A stretch of 64,000 nucleotides of DNA from the NCBI GenBank assembly GCA_016177795.1, contig JACOUM010000010.1:186001-250000 (forward strand), given 5' to 3'. A program made the position numbers and the translations under genes. The notes beneath the pieces are model-generated. The model did no database searches and was not told the origin of the DNA. It worked only from the letters and a program-made list of their open reading frames with translations. Positions 45,472-55,931 of the stretch are shown here, one piece after another; the stretch's first letter is position 1; each line of letters starts with the position of its first letter. Source of the stretch: Nitrosomonadales bacterium. GTDB taxonomy: Bacteria; Pseudomonadota; Gammaproteobacteria; Burkholderiales; Gallionellaceae.

Positions 45472-45819
45472 TTAATTGCGCCGCACCATGGGTGGAATAT
45501 TGCCGCCGCCAATGACATGAATGTGCAAATGAAATACTTCCTGCCCGCCGCCTTTGCCGGTGTTGATCACGGTGCGGAAGCCGTTTTCCAGGCCTTGTTC
45601 TTTCGCCAGCCTGGGCGCGAGCAACAGCATTCTGCCGAGCAAAACCGTGTGCGCTTCCCCGGCCTCGGTCAATGAAGCCAGATGCAGCTTCGGGATCATC
45701 ATGAAATGCACCGGCGCAACCGGGTTGATATCGTGAAACGCCAGCAACTCGTCGTCTTCGTATACCTTGCGGCAGGGAATTTCACCGCGTGCGATTTTGC
45801 AAAAAATACAGTCACCCAT
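45472..45819 (-). CDS. hinT: HIT-family purine nucleoside phosphoramidase
   Basis: The 115-residue protein starts CIFCKIARGEIPCRKVYEDDELLAFHDINPVAPVHFMMIPK and holds the HLHIHVIGG triad near the C-terminus. It hydrolyses nucleoside phosphoramidates. Its place between hisE and tatA is a known betaproteobacterial arrangement. Confidence 0.95.
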   Translation of the reverse strand: MGDCIFCKIARGEIPCRKVYEDDELLAFHDINPVAPVHFMMIPKLHLASLTEAGEAHTVLLGRMLLLAPRLAKEQGLENGFRTVINTGKGGGQEVFHLHIHVIGGGNIPPMVRRN

Positions 45820-45821
45820 GG

Positions 45822-46160
45822 TCAGTCCTTGCTTCGACCTTCCTTTTCAGCTATTCCGGACAAACCCTCGCGGCGCGCCAGCTCGTTCAGCACATCATCC
45901 GCGCTCAAGCCATGTTTTGCCAGCAGCACCATGCAATGAAACCACAAATCGGCGGTTTCATATACCAAGTGGGTTTTGTCGCCGCCTTTGGCCGCCAGAA
46001 TCAATTCCGTCGCTTCCTCGCCGATTTTCTTCAGGATGGCGTCTTCACCCTTGCTGAGTAGCTTGGCGACATAAGAGCTTTCCGGCGACGCCTGCTTGCG
46101 CGCCTCCAGCGTTTCCGTCAGTCTCTGTAAAATACCCCGATTCATTTTTTCTGAACTCAT
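45822..46160 (-). CDS. hisE: Phosphoribosyl-ATP pyrophosphatase
   Basis: The 112-residue all-alpha protein carries out the second step of histidine synthesis. [12 protein letters not shown] and [34 protein letters not shown] are the MazG-like family blocks that bind metal. It is a separate gene, not fused to hisI as in Escherichia coli. Its start overlaps the hisI stop by four bases; a second ATG at 46145 is possible. Confidence 0.97.
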   Translation of the reverse strand: MSSEKMNRGILQRLTETLEARKQASPESSYVAKLLSKGEDAILKKIGEEATELILAAKGGDKTHLVYETADLWFHCMVLLAKHGLSADDVLNELARREGLSGIAEKEGRSKD

Positions 46161-46546
46161 TTTTTGTAAATTTCCCCGGGAGATTTCAGTACCTCATCCG
46201 TTTCCACCCACTGTCCTTTTTCCAGCCGGCGGTAGAAACAGCTTGCGCGCCCGGTGTGGCAGGCGATGCCGCCTTGTTGTTCGACCTGCAGCAGAATCAC
46301 ATCGCCGTCGCAATCCAGCCGGATTTCCTTCACTTTCTGGATATGCCCGGACTCCTCGCCCTTGTGCCACAGTTTCTTGCGCGAACGCGACCAATATACC
46401 GCTTCGCCCTTCTGCCATGTCAGCTTCAGGGCATCGTGATCCATCCATGCCACCATCAGCACCCGCCCGGTCGCGGCGTCCTGTGCGACAACCGGCACCA
46501 GACCGTCTTCTGACCAGTTTACCTTGTTTAACCATGTCTCAATCAT
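46157..46546 (-). CDS. hisI: Phosphoribosyl-AMP cyclohydrolase
   Basis: The 129-residue protein opens the purine ring of [47 protein letters not shown] and [29 protein letters not shown] hold the metal-binding aspartates and cysteines. It overlaps hisF by four bases. Confidence 0.97.
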   Translation of the reverse strand: MIETWLNKVNWSEDGLVPVVAQDAATGRVLMVAWMDHDALKLTWQKGEAVYWSRSRKKLWHKGEESGHIQKVKEIRLDCDGDVILLQVEQQGGIACHTGRASCFYRRLEKGQWVETDEVLKSPGEIYKK

Positions 46547-47301
46547 AGTCGCACCTCAATGCCTTGCTCAGCCATAAACTGCTTGGCCTGCTGCACGGTA
46601 TATTCGCCAAAATGGAAAATGCTGGCCGCCAGCACCGCATCGGCCCCGCCGAGTTTTACACCATCGGCCAGGTGTTGCAGGTTGCCCGCGCCGCCGCTGG
46701 CAATCACCGGGATTTCCAGCGCGTCGGTTACCGCGCGCGTCAGCGCCAGATCGAAGCCGTTCTTCTGCCCGTCCCGGTCCATGCTGGTCAGCAGGATTTC
46801 GCCCGCGCCCAAGCCCTGCATCTTTTTCGCCCATTCCACCGCATCCAGTCCGGTGGCCTTGCGTCCGCCGTGAGTGAACACTTCCCAGCGGTTCGCTCCG
46901 GTCTGCTTCGCGTCGATCGCCACCACGATGCACTGCGAACCGTAACGCCCGGCGGCGTCTGCAACCAGTTGCGGATTCAGCACGGCGGAGGTGTTGATGC
47001 TGACCTTGTCCGCGCCGGCATTCAGCAGGTTGCGCACATCACCGACCTCGCGCACCCCGCCGCCGACGGTCAGCGGAATGAATACCTGCGAAGCGACCTG
47101 TTCGATGATGCGGAAGATGATACCCCGGTCGTCCGAGCTGGCGGTAATGTCAAGGAAAGTCAGTTCATCCGCGCCCTGTTCGTCATAGCGGCGCGCGATT
47201 TCCACCGGGTCGCCGGCGTCGCGCAGTTCGACAAAACTGACGCCCTTGACCACGCGCCCGGCGGTGACATCGAGACAGGGAATAATTCTTTTGGCGAGCA
47301 T
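46543..47301 (-). CDS. hisF: Imidazole glycerol phosphate synthase cyclase subunit
   Basis: The 252-residue TIM barrel starts [23 protein letters not shown], with D11 as the first catalytic acid, and has [22 protein letters not shown] and the later [16 protein letters not shown] with the second acid. It uses ammonia from HisH to form imidazole glycerol phosphate. Confidence 0.98.
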   Translation of the reverse strand: MLAKRIIPCLDVTAGRVVKGVSFVELRDAGDPVEIARRYDEQGADELTFLDITASSDDRGIIFRIIEQVASQVFIPLTVGGGVREVGDVRNLLNAGADKVSINTSAVLNPQLVADAAGRYGSQCIVVAIDAKQTGANRWEVFTHGGRKATGLDAVEWAKKMQGLGAGEILLTSMDRDGQKNGFDLALTRAVTDALEIPVIASGGAGNLQHLADGVKLGGADAVLAASIFHFGEYTVQQAKQFMAEQGIEVRL

Positions 47302-47307
47302 CCGTGC

Positions 47308-48072
47308 TTAACCGGGAAATGACAGTTTGATCGGGGTCAGTTCGTCTGCCAGCGCCTGCGCGGCGCGCAAATCCAGCGTGCCTTCGTAGATCGCACGTCC
47401 GGTGATCGCGCCGGTAATGCCTTCCTGATACACCGCACACAAGGCGCGCACATCGTCCAGGTTGCTGATGCCGCCGCTGGCGATCACCGGCACATGCAGC
47501 GGACTGGCCAGTTCGACGGTAGCCGGGATGTTCACGCCGGACATCATGCCGTCGCGCCCGATGTCGGTGTAAATGATCGCTTCCACGCCATAACTTTCAA
47601 AACGTTTGGCCAGATCGGCCGCATCGTGCCCGGTCAGTTTCGACCAGCCATCCACCGCCACCTTGCCGCCCTTGGCGTCCAGCCCGACCATGATGTGTCC
47701 GGGAAAGGCATCGCAGGCCTCGTGCAAAAATCCCGGCACCTTGACTGCCGCCGTGCCGATGATGATGTAGGTCACGCCGATGTCGAGGTAGCGTTCGATG
47801 GTCTCCAGGTCGCGAATGCCGCCGCCCAGTTGCACCGGCACATCGCTGCCGTCCATCGCTTCGATGATGCTGCGCACCGCCGCCTCGTTCTTCGGCTTGC
47901 CGGCAAACGCGCCGTTCAGGTCCACCAGATGCAGGCGGCGCGCGCCTTGCTCCAGCCAATGCCGCGCCATCGCGGCGGGATCTTCGGAAAACACCGTGGC
48001 ATCTTCCATCACGCCCTGTTTGAGGCGCACACAATGACCGTCTTTCAAATCAATCGCGGGAATAATCAGCAT
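47308..48072 (-). CDS. hisA: ProFAR isomerase (1-(5-phosphoribosyl)-5-[(5-phosphoribosylamino)methylideneamino]imidazole-4-carboxamide isomerase)
   Basis: The 254-residue TIM barrel isomerises ProFAR to PRFAR. It starts [20 protein letters not shown], with D8 as catalytic acid, and contains VQLGGGIRD and [14 protein letters not shown] with the second one. It lies six bases upstream of hisF in the usual order. Confidence 0.98.
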   Translation of the reverse strand: MLIIPAIDLKDGHCVRLKQGVMEDATVFSEDPAAMARHWLEQGARRLHLVDLNGAFAGKPKNEAAVRSIIEAMDGSDVPVQLGGGIRDLETIERYLDIGVTYIIIGTAAVKVPGFLHEACDAFPGHIMVGLDAKGGKVAVDGWSKLTGHDAADLAKRFESYGVEAIIYTDIGRDGMMSGVNIPATVELASPLHVPVIASGGISNLDDVRALCAVYQEGITGAITGRAIYEGTLDLRAAQALADELTPIKLSFPG

Positions 48073-48082
48073 GGCAGTACGT

Positions 48083-48850
48083 TTAAGGGTTCCATTGCAT
48101 AAAGTTTTGCAGCAGTTTCAGCCCTGCTGTTTGGCTTTTTTCCGGGTGAAATTGCACCGCAAACAGATTGTCCTGCGCCACCGCGCAGGTGAAAGGCTGC
48201 GGATAGTCGCTGGTCGCCTGCACCAGCGCCGCATCCTGCGGGCACACGTAATAGCTGTGCACGAAGTAGAAGTGCGCGTCCTGCGGAATACCTGCCCACA
48301 GCGGGTGTTCGAGCGCGTTCCCTCTCCCCAACCCTCTGATGGAACCACTAGCCATTCGACTAAGCCCGCCAGCGGGCAAGTCGCTGGTTATCCCGGAGGG
48401 CGAGGGAGCAACCGTCGCATCTCCTTGCGTGAATGCGGATTGTTCGATCCTCCGCACCTGGTTCCAGCCCATGTGCGGCACCTTGAGCCGGTTGCCCTGC
48501 GCGTCTTTCAGGTCGGAGGCGAAGCGCACCACCTCGCCGCGCAACACGCCCAGCCCCGCCACATTGCCCTCGGTGCTGTGTTCGAACAGCATTTGCAGGC
48601 CGATGCAGATGCCGAGAAAAGGCTTGTCACGCGCGGCTCCCAGCACGGCATTGCGCAGGCCGCGCATTTCCAGCTCGCGCATGCAGTCCGGCATCGCGCC
48701 CTGCCCAGGGAATACCACGCGCCCGGCATTCGCAATCACCCCGGCATCGTCGCTCACGGCGACTTCGGCATCGGGAGCCACCTTGCGCAGGGCCTGTTCG
48801 ACCGAACGCAGGTTGCCCATCCCGTAATCTACAACGGCAACATCGACCAT
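48083..48850 (-). CDS. hisH: Imidazole glycerol phosphate synthase glutaminase subunit with a repeat-encoded insertion
   Basis: The 255-residue glutamine amidotransferase supplies ammonia to HisF. The catalytic cysteine is C82 (GICIGLQM), and the H and E are in [10 protein letters not shown]. The family normally has about 210 residues. Here about 43 extra residues (about 137-181, including [17 protein letters not shown] and SIRGLGRGN) lie between [10 protein letters not shown] and HPLWAGIP. They are encoded by a palindromic repeat. The rest of the protein is complete and in frame, so it is probably active with a surface loop. Confidence 0.96.
   Translation of the reverse strand: MVDVAVVDYGMGNLRSVEQALRKVAPDAEVAVSDDAGVIANAGRVVFPGQGAMPDCMRELEMRGLRNAVLGAARDKPFLGICIGLQMLFEHSTEGNVAGLGVLRGEVVRFASDLKDAQGNRLKVPHMGWNQVRRIEQSAFTQGDATVAPSPSGITSDLPAGGLSRMASGSIRGLGRGNALEHPLWAGIPQDAHFYFVHSYYVCPQDAALVQATSDYPQPFTCAVAQDNLFAVQFHPEKSQTAGLKLLQNFMQWNP
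48318..48416. repeat. REP-like element inside hisH
   Basis: The core GCCCGCCAGCGGGC (48364-48377) is a short perfect hairpin; its reverse complement contains the metG core GCCCGCTGGCGGG exactly. The outer arms are CCCTCTCCCC near 48320 and GGGCGAGGGAGC near 48398-48409. The whole insert keeps the reading frame. Confidence 0.75.
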
Positions 48851-48856
48851 TTCAGC

Positions 48857-49444
48857 TTATAGCGTTCCCTTGGTGGAAGGCATCACGCCGGCCATGCGCG
48901 GATCAAGCTCCAGCGCCATGCGCAGTGCACGGCCGAAGGCCTTGAAAATGGTCTCGGCCTGATGGTGGGCATTGTTGCCCGCCAGGTTGTCGATATGCAG
49001 TGTCACCAGCGCGTGATTGACGAAGCCCTGAAAAAATTCGTTGATCAGGTCCACATCAAACTCGCCGATGCTGTCGCGCACAAATTCGCAATTGAACACC
49101 AGGCCGGGGCGGCCGGAGATATCCAGCACCGCGCGCGACAGGGATTCATCCAGCGGCACATAGGCGTGGCCGTAGCGGCGCAAACCCTTCTTGTCGCCGA
49201 CCGCTTGGTTGAATGCCTGTCCTAACGTGATGCCGATATCTTCCACGGTGTGATGCGCATCGATGTGCAAATCGCCCTTGGCGAGAATATTGATGTCCAG
49301 CAGGCCATGCCGGGCGATCTGGTCGAGCATGTGGTCGAGAAACGGCAGTCCGGTATCGAATTTCGCCTGGCCGCTGCCGTCCAGATTCAGTTCGACGGTG
49401 ATCCGGGTTTCCAGTGTGTTGCGTGAGACTTTCGCGCTACGCAT
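48857..49444 (-). CDS. hisB: Imidazoleglycerol-phosphate dehydratase
   Basis: The 195-residue enzyme starts [25 protein letters not shown] and holds both metal motifs, [13 protein letters not shown]-type (here [12 protein letters not shown]) and [33 protein letters not shown]. It is monofunctional, without the phosphatase domain of enterobacterial HisB. The start at 49444 overlaps the hisC stop by eight bases. Confidence 0.97.
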   Translation of the reverse strand: MRSAKVSRNTLETRITVELNLDGSGQAKFDTGLPFLDHMLDQIARHGLLDINILAKGDLHIDAHHTVEDIGITLGQAFNQAVGDKKGLRRYGHAYVPLDESLSRAVLDISGRPGLVFNCEFVRDSIGEFDVDLINEFFQGFVNHALVTLHIDNLAGNNAHHQAETIFKAFGRALRMALELDPRMAGVMPSTKGTL

Positions 49445-50549
49445 GATTTTCGCCTTGTGCGAGTTGGTTAAGGGTATCCTGCAATGCCGCCACAAACTTC
49501 GCGCATTCGTCGGGCGTACCGACCGTCACGCGCAAGCAGTCATTCAGCATCGTGTGTCCGCCGTGCAGGTTTTTGATCAGCACGCCGCGCCGCTTCAGGC
49601 CATCAAACACTTCTGTCGCATGCGCCACGCGGAACAGCAGGAAATTCGCCTCGCTGGGGTAAACCCGCACCCCGGCGATCCCGCCCAACTGCCGGTACAG
49701 CGCGGCGCGATCCCGTTTGATCTGTTCCGCCTGCTGCAACAGCGTCTCGTGATGCTCCAGCAATTTTACGGCGACCAATTGCGGCAAGACGCCGACATTA
49801 TACGGCAAGCGCAGTTTCTCCAGCTGTTCCAGCCACGCCGTGCTGCCCGCCAGAAAGCCCAGACGCAGCCCCGCCATGCCGAGCTTGGAAAAGGTGCGCA
49901 TCACCAGCAGATTCGGATAGCGCGCCAGATGCGGGATGAAGCTGTCGCCGGCAAAGGCATAATAGGCCTCGTCCACCACCACCAGCCCCTGCGCCGCCTC
50001 GATGATCTGTGCCACGGCATCCGCCGAAAACAGGTTGCCGGTGGGATTGTTCGGATAGGCCAGAAATACCAGCGCAGGCTGTTCGCGCCGGACCGCGGCG
50101 AGCGTTGCGGATAAATCCAGCGAAAAATCCGCCGCCAGTGGCACGCCGACATAACGCATTCCGGTGAACGTCGCGATCATCCGGTACATCACGAACGACG
50201 GCTCCACACTCAGCAATGTTGTCCCGGGCTTGTTGAGCGCCAGCGCCAGCAACTGGATCAATTCATCCGAGCCGTTGCCCAGCAACACCTCCATCCCATC
50301 CGGCAAACCGGTTACGCCGCGGATCTGCTCCTTGAGCGATGCGGCGGCAGGGTCGGGGTAGCGGTTGATGGCGGCGTCGGCGACCGCTGCGGCGATTTTG
50401 TTGCGCAATTCGTGCGGCAAACGATAGGGATTTTCCATCGCGTCCAGTTTGACGCAGCCGGTACTGTCGGGCACATGGTAGGCATGCAGGTCAAGAATTT
50501 CGCCGCGCAGCAATGTGCTTGCGCGGGAGGATACGGCAGCGGAAGGCAT
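49437..50549 (-). CDS. hisC: Histidinol-phosphate aminotransferase
   Basis: The 370-residue PLP enzyme shows [11 protein letters not shown], the substrate loop [34 protein letters not shown] and the PLP lysine region [16 protein letters not shown]. It is the first his gene seen in this unit; hisG and hisD, which commonly precede it, are not in the window, and cca lies upstream instead. Confidence 0.97.
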   Translation of the reverse strand: MPSAAVSSRASTLLRGEILDLHAYHVPDSTGCVKLDAMENPYRLPHELRNKIAAAVADAAINRYPDPAAASLKEQIRGVTGLPDGMEVLLGNGSDELIQLLALALNKPGTTLLSVEPSFVMYRMIATFTGMRYVGVPLAADFSLDLSATLAAVRREQPALVFLAYPNNPTGNLFSADAVAQIIEAAQGLVVVDEAYYAFAGDSFIPHLARYPNLLVMRTFSKLGMAGLRLGFLAGSTAWLEQLEKLRLPYNVGVLPQLVAVKLLEHHETLLQQAEQIKRDRAALYRQLGGIAGVRVYPSEANFLLFRVAHATEVFDGLKRRGVLIKNLHGGHTMLNDCLRVTVGTPDECAKFVAALQDTLNQLAQGENHA

Positions 50550-50669
50550 GAAATGAATCGCTCAGTAAACGAGTGGCATCACAATGGCGCGGAGCTTATC
50601 ACAGAACCGCTCATCTTGTGATTGCCAGTCTTGTCCAGTGATAAACGGGTTTGAACAAAGGGCCGTGTT

Positions 50670-51899
50670 TCAGCGCAGCCGCCGTTTTCCGGACGCTATC
50701 GCGCTGGTGCGCGCCTTTTGTATTTCGGCGGGGATTGCCTTGCCGTCGCTGCATCCTCTGGCGATTTCACCGGCATTTACCGCGCGCGCAGCGGCCAATA
50801 ATTCCAGCAAATAGCCTGCCTGCGGATAGTCATCCTGTTCATGTCCGCTGCGGCCGCGCATATCCGAGGCGCAGACCTGCAGCAGGCGCAAGAAACGTTC
50901 CGGCCTGCGCCAGGCATCTGCTGACTGGAATAATTTGAAGATGGTTTCGGCGCGCAATTCAAAGGCACGATGGATGTCGCCGTGATAGCGCGCTGCCAGC
51001 AACGCCAGATCACTGCATTCGCCCGGTACGCGCAGTCGCTCGGAGAGTTCTTTCAGCAACTCCACGCTGCGCAACTCATGCCCGATGTGGCACGGCAAGA
51101 TGTCTTTCGGGGTGCTGCCCTTGCCCAGATCATGCGTCAGCGCGGCGAAGCGCACTTCCAGCGCGTAATCGTGCCGCGCGGCATCATCCACCACCAGCAG
51201 GGCATGAATGCCGCAGTCGATTTCCGGATGGTATTTTTCCGGTTGCGGCACGCCGAACAGCGCGTCCAGCTCGGGCAGAATTTTTGCCAGTGCGCCGCAA
51301 CTGCGCAGCGTTTCGAAAAAGCGCGACGGTTTTTTCTCCAGCAGGCCGCGCGCCAGTTCCTGCCACACCCGCTCCGCGACCAGCGCATCCACTTCGCCGT
51401 TATTCACCATGCCGCGCATCAGCGCCAGGGTTTCCGGCGCGATGACAAAACCGAAGCGTGCCGCAAACCGCGCTGCGCGCAGGATGCGCACCGGGTCTTC
51501 GCTGAATGCCGTGCTGACATGGCGCAGAATGCCAGCGCGCAGGTCGGCGATGCCGTGATGCGGGTCGATCAGGTTGCCGTCGGCGTCCTGCGCGATGGCG
51601 TTGATGGTAAAGTCGCGGCGCAGCAAGTCCTGCTCCAGCGTGACATCCGGCGCGGCGTACACGGCAAATCCCTTGTAGCCGCGCGCGGTCTTGCGTTCGG
51701 TGCGCGCCAGCGCGTATTCCTCGTGCGTTTGCGGATGCAGGAACACCGGGAAATCCTTGCCGACCGGCTGGAAACCCTGTGTCACCATATCTTCCGGCGT
51801 GCTGCCCACGACCACCCAGTCGTGATCCTGCACCGGCAGGCCGAGCAACTGGTCGCGCACCGCGCCACCTACGCAATAAATTTTTGTTTCATCCTTCAT
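50670..51899 (-). CDS. cca: CCA tRNA nucleotidyltransferase (multifunctional type)
   Basis: The 409-residue enzyme adds or repairs the CCA end of tRNAs. The start MKDETKIYCVGGAVRDQLLGLPVQDHDWVVVG carries the nucleotidyltransferase motif with the catalytic DxD-type acids, followed by RRDFTINAIAQD. The C-terminal HD domain has LTHDLGKGSTP. The start at 51899 lies 11 bases within the slt 3' end; the frame is open further upstream but without family character. Confidence 0.97.
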   Translation of the reverse strand: MKDETKIYCVGGAVRDQLLGLPVQDHDWVVVGSTPEDMVTQGFQPVGKDFPVFLHPQTHEEYALARTERKTARGYKGFAVYAAPDVTLEQDLLRRDFTINAIAQDADGNLIDPHHGIADLRAGILRHVSTAFSEDPVRILRAARFAARFGFVIAPETLALMRGMVNNGEVDALVAERVWQELARGLLEKKPSRFFETLRSCGALAKILPELDALFGVPQPEKYHPEIDCGIHALLVVDDAARHDYALEVRFAALTHDLGKGSTPKDILPCHIGHELRSVELLKELSERLRVPGECSDLALLAARYHGDIHRAFELRAETIFKLFQSADAWRRPERFLRLLQVCASDMRGRSGHEQDDYPQAGYLLELLAAARAVNAGEIARGCSDGKAIPAEIQKARTSAIASGKRRLR

Positions 51900-53823
51900 C
51901 GGGCATGGCTGGCTGGTTCTCCGCTGTCCTGGCTGAGACGATGCCCATGCGCTGTTTAAGCTGGGGCGATGGCGCATCGAATTGCCTCGCGTAATACATG
52001 GTGTTGCTCATCACTTTTTTCACATAATCGCGTGTTTCGTCGAACGGGATGGTCTCGGCATAGATTGCGCCTTCCAATGGCTGGTCACCGCGCCACCGGC
52101 GCGCCCGTCCCGGACCGGCATTGTATGCTGCCGACGCCAGCACCGGGTTATCATCAAGCCGTGACAATACGGTTTTCATGTAATAGGTGCCGAGGCGCAG
52201 GTTGGTGTCAAGCCGGCGAATCAACGATGGGCGGTAGTTTTTCAGCCCCAGCTTCCTTGCTGTCCAGCGCGCCGTTGCCGGCATGAGTTGCATCAGTCCG
52301 GCTGCCCCGGCGTCGGACTTGGCGGCAGTTACGAAACGGCTCTCCTGGCGTATCAGGCCATAGACCCACGCTTCTTCCAGTCCATGCTCGCGAATGTGCG
52401 TTTGCAAGGCATCGCGATAGGGCGCGAGGTAGCGCAGGCCGAAATCATGCACATTCACGGTTCTGTCTGCCGCGCTGATGGCACGGTCGTACATTTCGTT
52501 GCGCCGCGCGATTTCCGCTGCGGTGAGCAGCTCCTGGTCGTTGAAATTGCGCAGTGTCCAGTCCCATTCCCTTGATGCCTCGCTACGCATATCCATGCGA
52601 TACAGCGCCAATGTGCGCTGAATGCCGGGCAATGCCAGCATCGCCGTAACATCCTGTTTTCCGGGTCTGTGTTCGGTCGCTTCGCTTAACACCGGCAAGT
52701 CTGCCAGCTCATCGCTTGCCAGCTGCCCGTAAAAATTATATTCGCTGCTCAACACCGCAAACAGTGTTCTTGCCTCGGCAGGTTTGCCCAATGCCTGCAG
52801 GGCGCGCGCCTTCCAGTATTGCCATGCCGTCTCGCGTTGCTGTCGCCCGTTCATCGCATTGATGCCCGCCAGCACTTCCGGCCAGTCCTGCGCGCGCAAT
52901 GCCGCACGCACGCGCCATGCCGCTTGCTGCTCGTTAAGCGGCGTATTTGCTGCCGCCTTGAACCACTGCAGCGCACGATCATCCAGCTTGAGGGCTGCTT
53001 CGTAAGCCAGCCAGCCGTAAAAATAATGCTGCTCCGCCTTGGTGAAGTGCGTTGCGATTTTTTTCCAGCGCGCAACGGATAATTCGGGAGATTGCTTGGC
53101 CAGGCGGTGCAGGGCGAACAGCACGACCATGCGCTGGCCTTTCCCTGCATTATTCAGCGCCAGCTTTTCCAGATAACGATCCGCATCAGCTGCCGCGCTT
53201 CCCAATGCATCAGGCGACACCGCGTAATTGCCGCGCAGTTTTTCGGCAAGCTGTTTCGCGAGCGACACATTACCGGCCTCCAGCGTCAGGCGCAGTCGTT
53301 GCCAGACATCCCGTTCGCTGATGACGCCGGCGGACAGCGCCGCTTCAAATGGCGGGCCGCAACTGTCCGGCTGGCTCTTGCCGTTGAACCACAAGGTACG
53401 TGCTTCGCCCCGCGCGGCTTGCCCTTGGTCGCGCAGGCGCGATTGCAATGCGTAGCAGGCCAGTTCGGTATCCTCATCGAGCAGGCGCGGATATTCCTCA
53501 TCGAATAAATCCCATTGCTGTTTTTTGCCGAGCAGCCTGAGCCATTCGCCGCGCAGGCGGTCGATTATCGGCGTGTCTTCCGGCCGGGAAAGAAAATCCT
53601 TTACCGCCTCCATGTTGGCGTTTTCCAGATCGAGGCGCAATTGGTAGTAGCTGACATACACTTCCAGCGGCGTATTGATCAGCCGCTGCGAGAAACGTTC
53701 CAGTTTGGCCGCGTCACCAGCCAGGAACGCGCCATGCGCCGCCAGAAAATCCGCATCGCTCGCGAGCGATGCGCCAAAGGCGGGCAAAGTGATTGACAAC
53801 AAAAAGCAAGGGATGAGTCTCAT
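51889..53823 (-). CDS. slt: Lytic murein transglycosylase (Slt70 type)
   Basis: The 644-residue periplasmic enzyme has a signal peptide (MRLIPCFLLSITLPAFGASLA), a long helical superhelical N-terminal part, and a C-terminal SLT domain. The catalytic glutamate is in YGLIRQESRFVTAAKSDAGAAGLMQLMPATA, with LDDNPVLASAAYNAGPGRARRW after it. It cleaves peptidoglycan strands. An ATG further upstream would mask the signal peptide, so 53823 is chosen. The frame is followed by cca with an 11-base overlap. Confidence 0.95.
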   Translation of the reverse strand: MRLIPCFLLSITLPAFGASLASDADFLAAHGAFLAGDAAKLERFSQRLINTPLEVYVSYYQLRLDLENANMEAVKDFLSRPEDTPIIDRLRGEWLRLLGKKQQWDLFDEEYPRLLDEDTELACYALQSRLRDQGQAARGEARTLWFNGKSQPDSCGPPFEAALSAGVISERDVWQRLRLTLEAGNVSLAKQLAEKLRGNYAVSPDALGSAAADADRYLEKLALNNAGKGQRMVVLFALHRLAKQSPELSVARWKKIATHFTKAEQHYFYGWLAYEAALKLDDRALQWFKAAANTPLNEQQAAWRVRAALRAQDWPEVLAGINAMNGRQQRETAWQYWKARALQALGKPAEARTLFAVLSSEYNFYGQLASDELADLPVLSEATEHRPGKQDVTAMLALPGIQRTLALYRMDMRSEASREWDWTLRNFNDQELLTAAEIARRNEMYDRAISAADRTVNVHDFGLRYLAPYRDALQTHIREHGLEEAWVYGLIRQESRFVTAAKSDAGAAGLMQLMPATARWTARKLGLKNYRPSLIRRLDTNLRLGTYYMKTVLSRLDDNPVLASAAYNAGPGRARRWRGDQPLEGAIYAETIPFDETRDYVKKVMSNTMYYARQFDAPSPQLKQRMGIVSARTAENQPAMPDEG

Positions 53824-53896
53824 CACACTGTCACCTGAACAACCGCGATGAGCATAGCACACCCGCACGGGCATGATTTTTGGTCGACCTTCATGC

Positions 53897-53926
53897 TTGA
53901 CGCGGTGTTGCTCGTGCCGATAGAAT
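53897..53926 (+). promoter_or_regulatory. Sigma-70-like promoter of grxD
   Basis: TTGACG (53897-53902) and TAGAAT (53921-53926) are separated by 18 bases, 30 bases before the grxD start codon, where AGGTAA provides a ribosome binding site. Confidence 0.6.
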
Positions 53927-53956
53927 ACCCGACAAATTAATTCAGGTAATAACGAC

Positions 53957-54277
53957 ATGAGCATAGACGTACGGCAGCGCATCCACGAGCAGGTCACTAC
54001 ACATCCGGTAGTGCTATATATGAAAGGCAGCCCGAAATTGCCGCAATGCGGGTTTTCTGCCAATGCAATACGCATTTTGGGCGCGCTGGGCGTGAACGAA
54101 TTGTTTACCGTGGATGTGCTGCAAGATGCTGAAATCCGCCAGGGAATCAAGGACTACGCCAATTGGCCGACCATTCCGCAGCTCTATGTCAGGGGCGAAT
54201 TCATCGGTGGCTCGGACATCATGACCGAAATGTTCCAGAGCGGGGAGCTTAAACAATTGCTGGAGGACATGATTTAG
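53957..54277 (+). CDS. grxD: Monothiol glutaredoxin (Grx4 type)
   Basis: The 106-residue protein has the monothiol active site CGFS (C31) in SPKLPQCGFSANAI, and the glutathione-binding WPTIPQLYVRGEFIGGSDIMTEMFQSGEL. Such proteins carry [2Fe-2S] clusters together with glutathione and BolA partners. It is divergent from slt. Confidence 0.97.
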   Translation: MSIDVRQRIHEQVTTHPVVLYMKGSPKLPQCGFSANAIRILGALGVNELFTVDVLQDAEIRQGIKDYANWPTIPQLYVRGEFIGGSDIMTEMFQSGELKQLLEDMI

Positions 54278-54399
54278 CCGGGAAAGGTGCAAACCATACT
54301 GTCTGGAAGGGTTAAATTCAGAGTATTACCCGAAAAGGCTAGGCCGAAATATATAGGCATTTCGGCATATATGAATTTCTGGAAAGAGTGGTTATAGTC

Positions 54400-54490
54400 C
54401 GAACCGAGTGTTTAGGTTGATAGTTGGCAACAACTCGACTTTTCATACTCTCCTCCTATTTGGGCGATCTCTAGGTCGCCCATTTTTTTG
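54400..54490 (+). ncRNA. Candidate small RNA with an anti-Shine-Dalgarno tract and Rho-independent terminator
   Basis: A -10-like TATAGT is at 54393-54398. The following about 90 bases contain a hairpin AGTTG-GCAA-CAACT (54422-54435) with a GNRA-type loop, which could be enlarged by pairing CGAGT (54405-54409) with ACTCG (54433-54437). Next comes a pyrimidine tract CTCTCCTCC (54448-54456) predicted to be unpaired. The end is a terminator: GGGCGA, 8-base loop, TCGCCC, then seven T (54462-54489). No ORF is present. The tract equals the 16S anti-Shine-Dalgarno core, so the RNA could bind ribosome binding sites. I recall an anti-SD toxic small RNA class in betaproteobacteria; whether this is a member is unverified. 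Confidence 0.55.
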
Positions 54491-54491
54491 C

Positions 54492-55877
54492 CTATAATTT
54501 CGCGAGGTCGGCGCGCGCCCGCGCGATGGCGGCTTCCACTTGCCGTGGCGCGGTGCCGCCAATGTGGTTGCGGCTGGCGAGCGAGCCTTCCAGCGACAGT
54601 ACCTGATACACGTCTTCACCGATCAGGGCGGAGAATTGCTGCAACTCGGCGAGACTGATATCGCTTAAATCACCGCCGCGCTGCTCGGCAAAGCGTACCG
54701 CCAGCGCCACCGCTTCATGCGCATCGCGGAACGGCAGGCCTTTTTTCACCAGATAATCGGCCAGGTCGGTCGCCGTGGCATAGCCCTGCAGCGCCGCGCT
54801 GCGCATGGCTTCCGGCTTGACCTTGATGCCGCCGATCATGTCGGCGTAGATGCGCAATGTCTGCGTCAGTGTTTCCACGGTGTCGAACAGTGGTTCCTTG
54901 TCTTCCTGGTTGTCCTTGTTGTAGGCCAGCGGCTGGCCTTTCATCAGCGTGAGCAATGCGACCAGATGGCCGTTGACGCGCCCGGTCTTGCCGCGCACCA
55001 GTTCCGGCACGTCGGGATTCTTCTTCTGCGGCATGATGCTCGATCCGGTGCAGAAGCGGTCGGCGATGTCGATGAAACCGAAGCGCGGGCTCATCCACAG
55101 GATAAGTTCCTCGGAGAAGCGCGACAGATGCGTCATGATCAGCGCGGCGCAGGCGGTGAATTCGATGGCAAAGTCGCGATCCGAAACAGCGTCCAGCGAG
55201 TTTTCGCATACGCCGTCAAAGCCCAGTAATTCGGCGACATACTCACGCTTGATTGGGTAGCTGGTACCGGCCAGCGCCGCCGCGCCGAGCGGCAGCCGGT
55301 TCACGCGGCGGCGTGCATCGTGCAGGCGTTCCGCGTCGCGCCTGAGCATTTCAAAATACGCCATCAGGTGGTGCGCGAAGCTGACCGGCTGCGCCACCTG
55401 CAAATGGGTGAAGCCGGGCATGATGGTGTGGGTATGGTGCTGGGCGAGGTCGATCAGCGCAGTCTGCAGACTCTTGATCAGGTGCAGCAGGTCATCGATG
55501 GCGCTGCGCAGGTAGAGGCGCACATCGGTCGCCACCTGGTCGTTGCGCGAGCGCCCTGTGTGCAGGCGCTTGCCGGCATCGCCGACCAGCGTGGTGAGCC
55601 GCTTCTCGATGTTGAGGTGCACGTCTTCCAGATCAAGCGACCAGACGAAATCACCGCCGATGATCTCATTCTCGATTTGTGCGAGGCCGCGCTGGATGTC
55701 GCCCAGGTCCTGTGCACTGATAATGCCGCAAGCGGCCAGCATTTGCGCATGCGCCCGCGAACCCTGAATATCGAACATGGCCAGCTTGTGGTCGAAGTCC
55801 ACTGATGCGGTGTAACGTTTCACCAGTTCTGCCACCGGCTCCGTGAATCGCCCCGACCAGGTATCTTTATCTTGCAT
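54492..55877 (-). CDS. argH: Argininosuccinate lyase
   Basis: The 461-residue enzyme splits argininosuccinate to arginine and fumarate. [25 protein letters not shown] is the typical start, and the signature loop [20 protein letters not shown] holds the catalytic serine. The ATG at 55877 has GGGGGCAGC before it; two in-frame ATGs slightly upstream are possible, but the long open frame beyond is antisense of the sensor kinase gene. Confidence 0.97.
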   Translation of the reverse strand: MQDKDTWSGRFTEPVAELVKRYTASVDFDHKLAMFDIQGSRAHAQMLAACGIISAQDLGDIQRGLAQIENEIIGGDFVWSLDLEDVHLNIEKRLTTLVGDAGKRLHTGRSRNDQVATDVRLYLRSAIDDLLHLIKSLQTALIDLAQHHTHTIMPGFTHLQVAQPVSFAHHLMAYFEMLRRDAERLHDARRRVNRLPLGAAALAGTSYPIKREYVAELLGFDGVCENSLDAVSDRDFAIEFTACAALIMTHLSRFSEELILWMSPRFGFIDIADRFCTGSSIMPQKKNPDVPELVRGKTGRVNGHLVALLTLMKGQPLAYNKDNQEDKEPLFDTVETLTQTLRIYADMIGGIKVKPEAMRSAALQGYATATDLADYLVKKGLPFRDAHEAVALAVRFAEQRGGDLSDISLAELQQFSALIGEDVYQVLSLEGSLASRNHIGGTAPRQVEAAIARARADLAKL

Positions 55878-55931
55878 CGCTGCCCCCATTTGTCCCATCA
55901 TGAACGATGAAAAACGGTAGAATTTCCCGCC

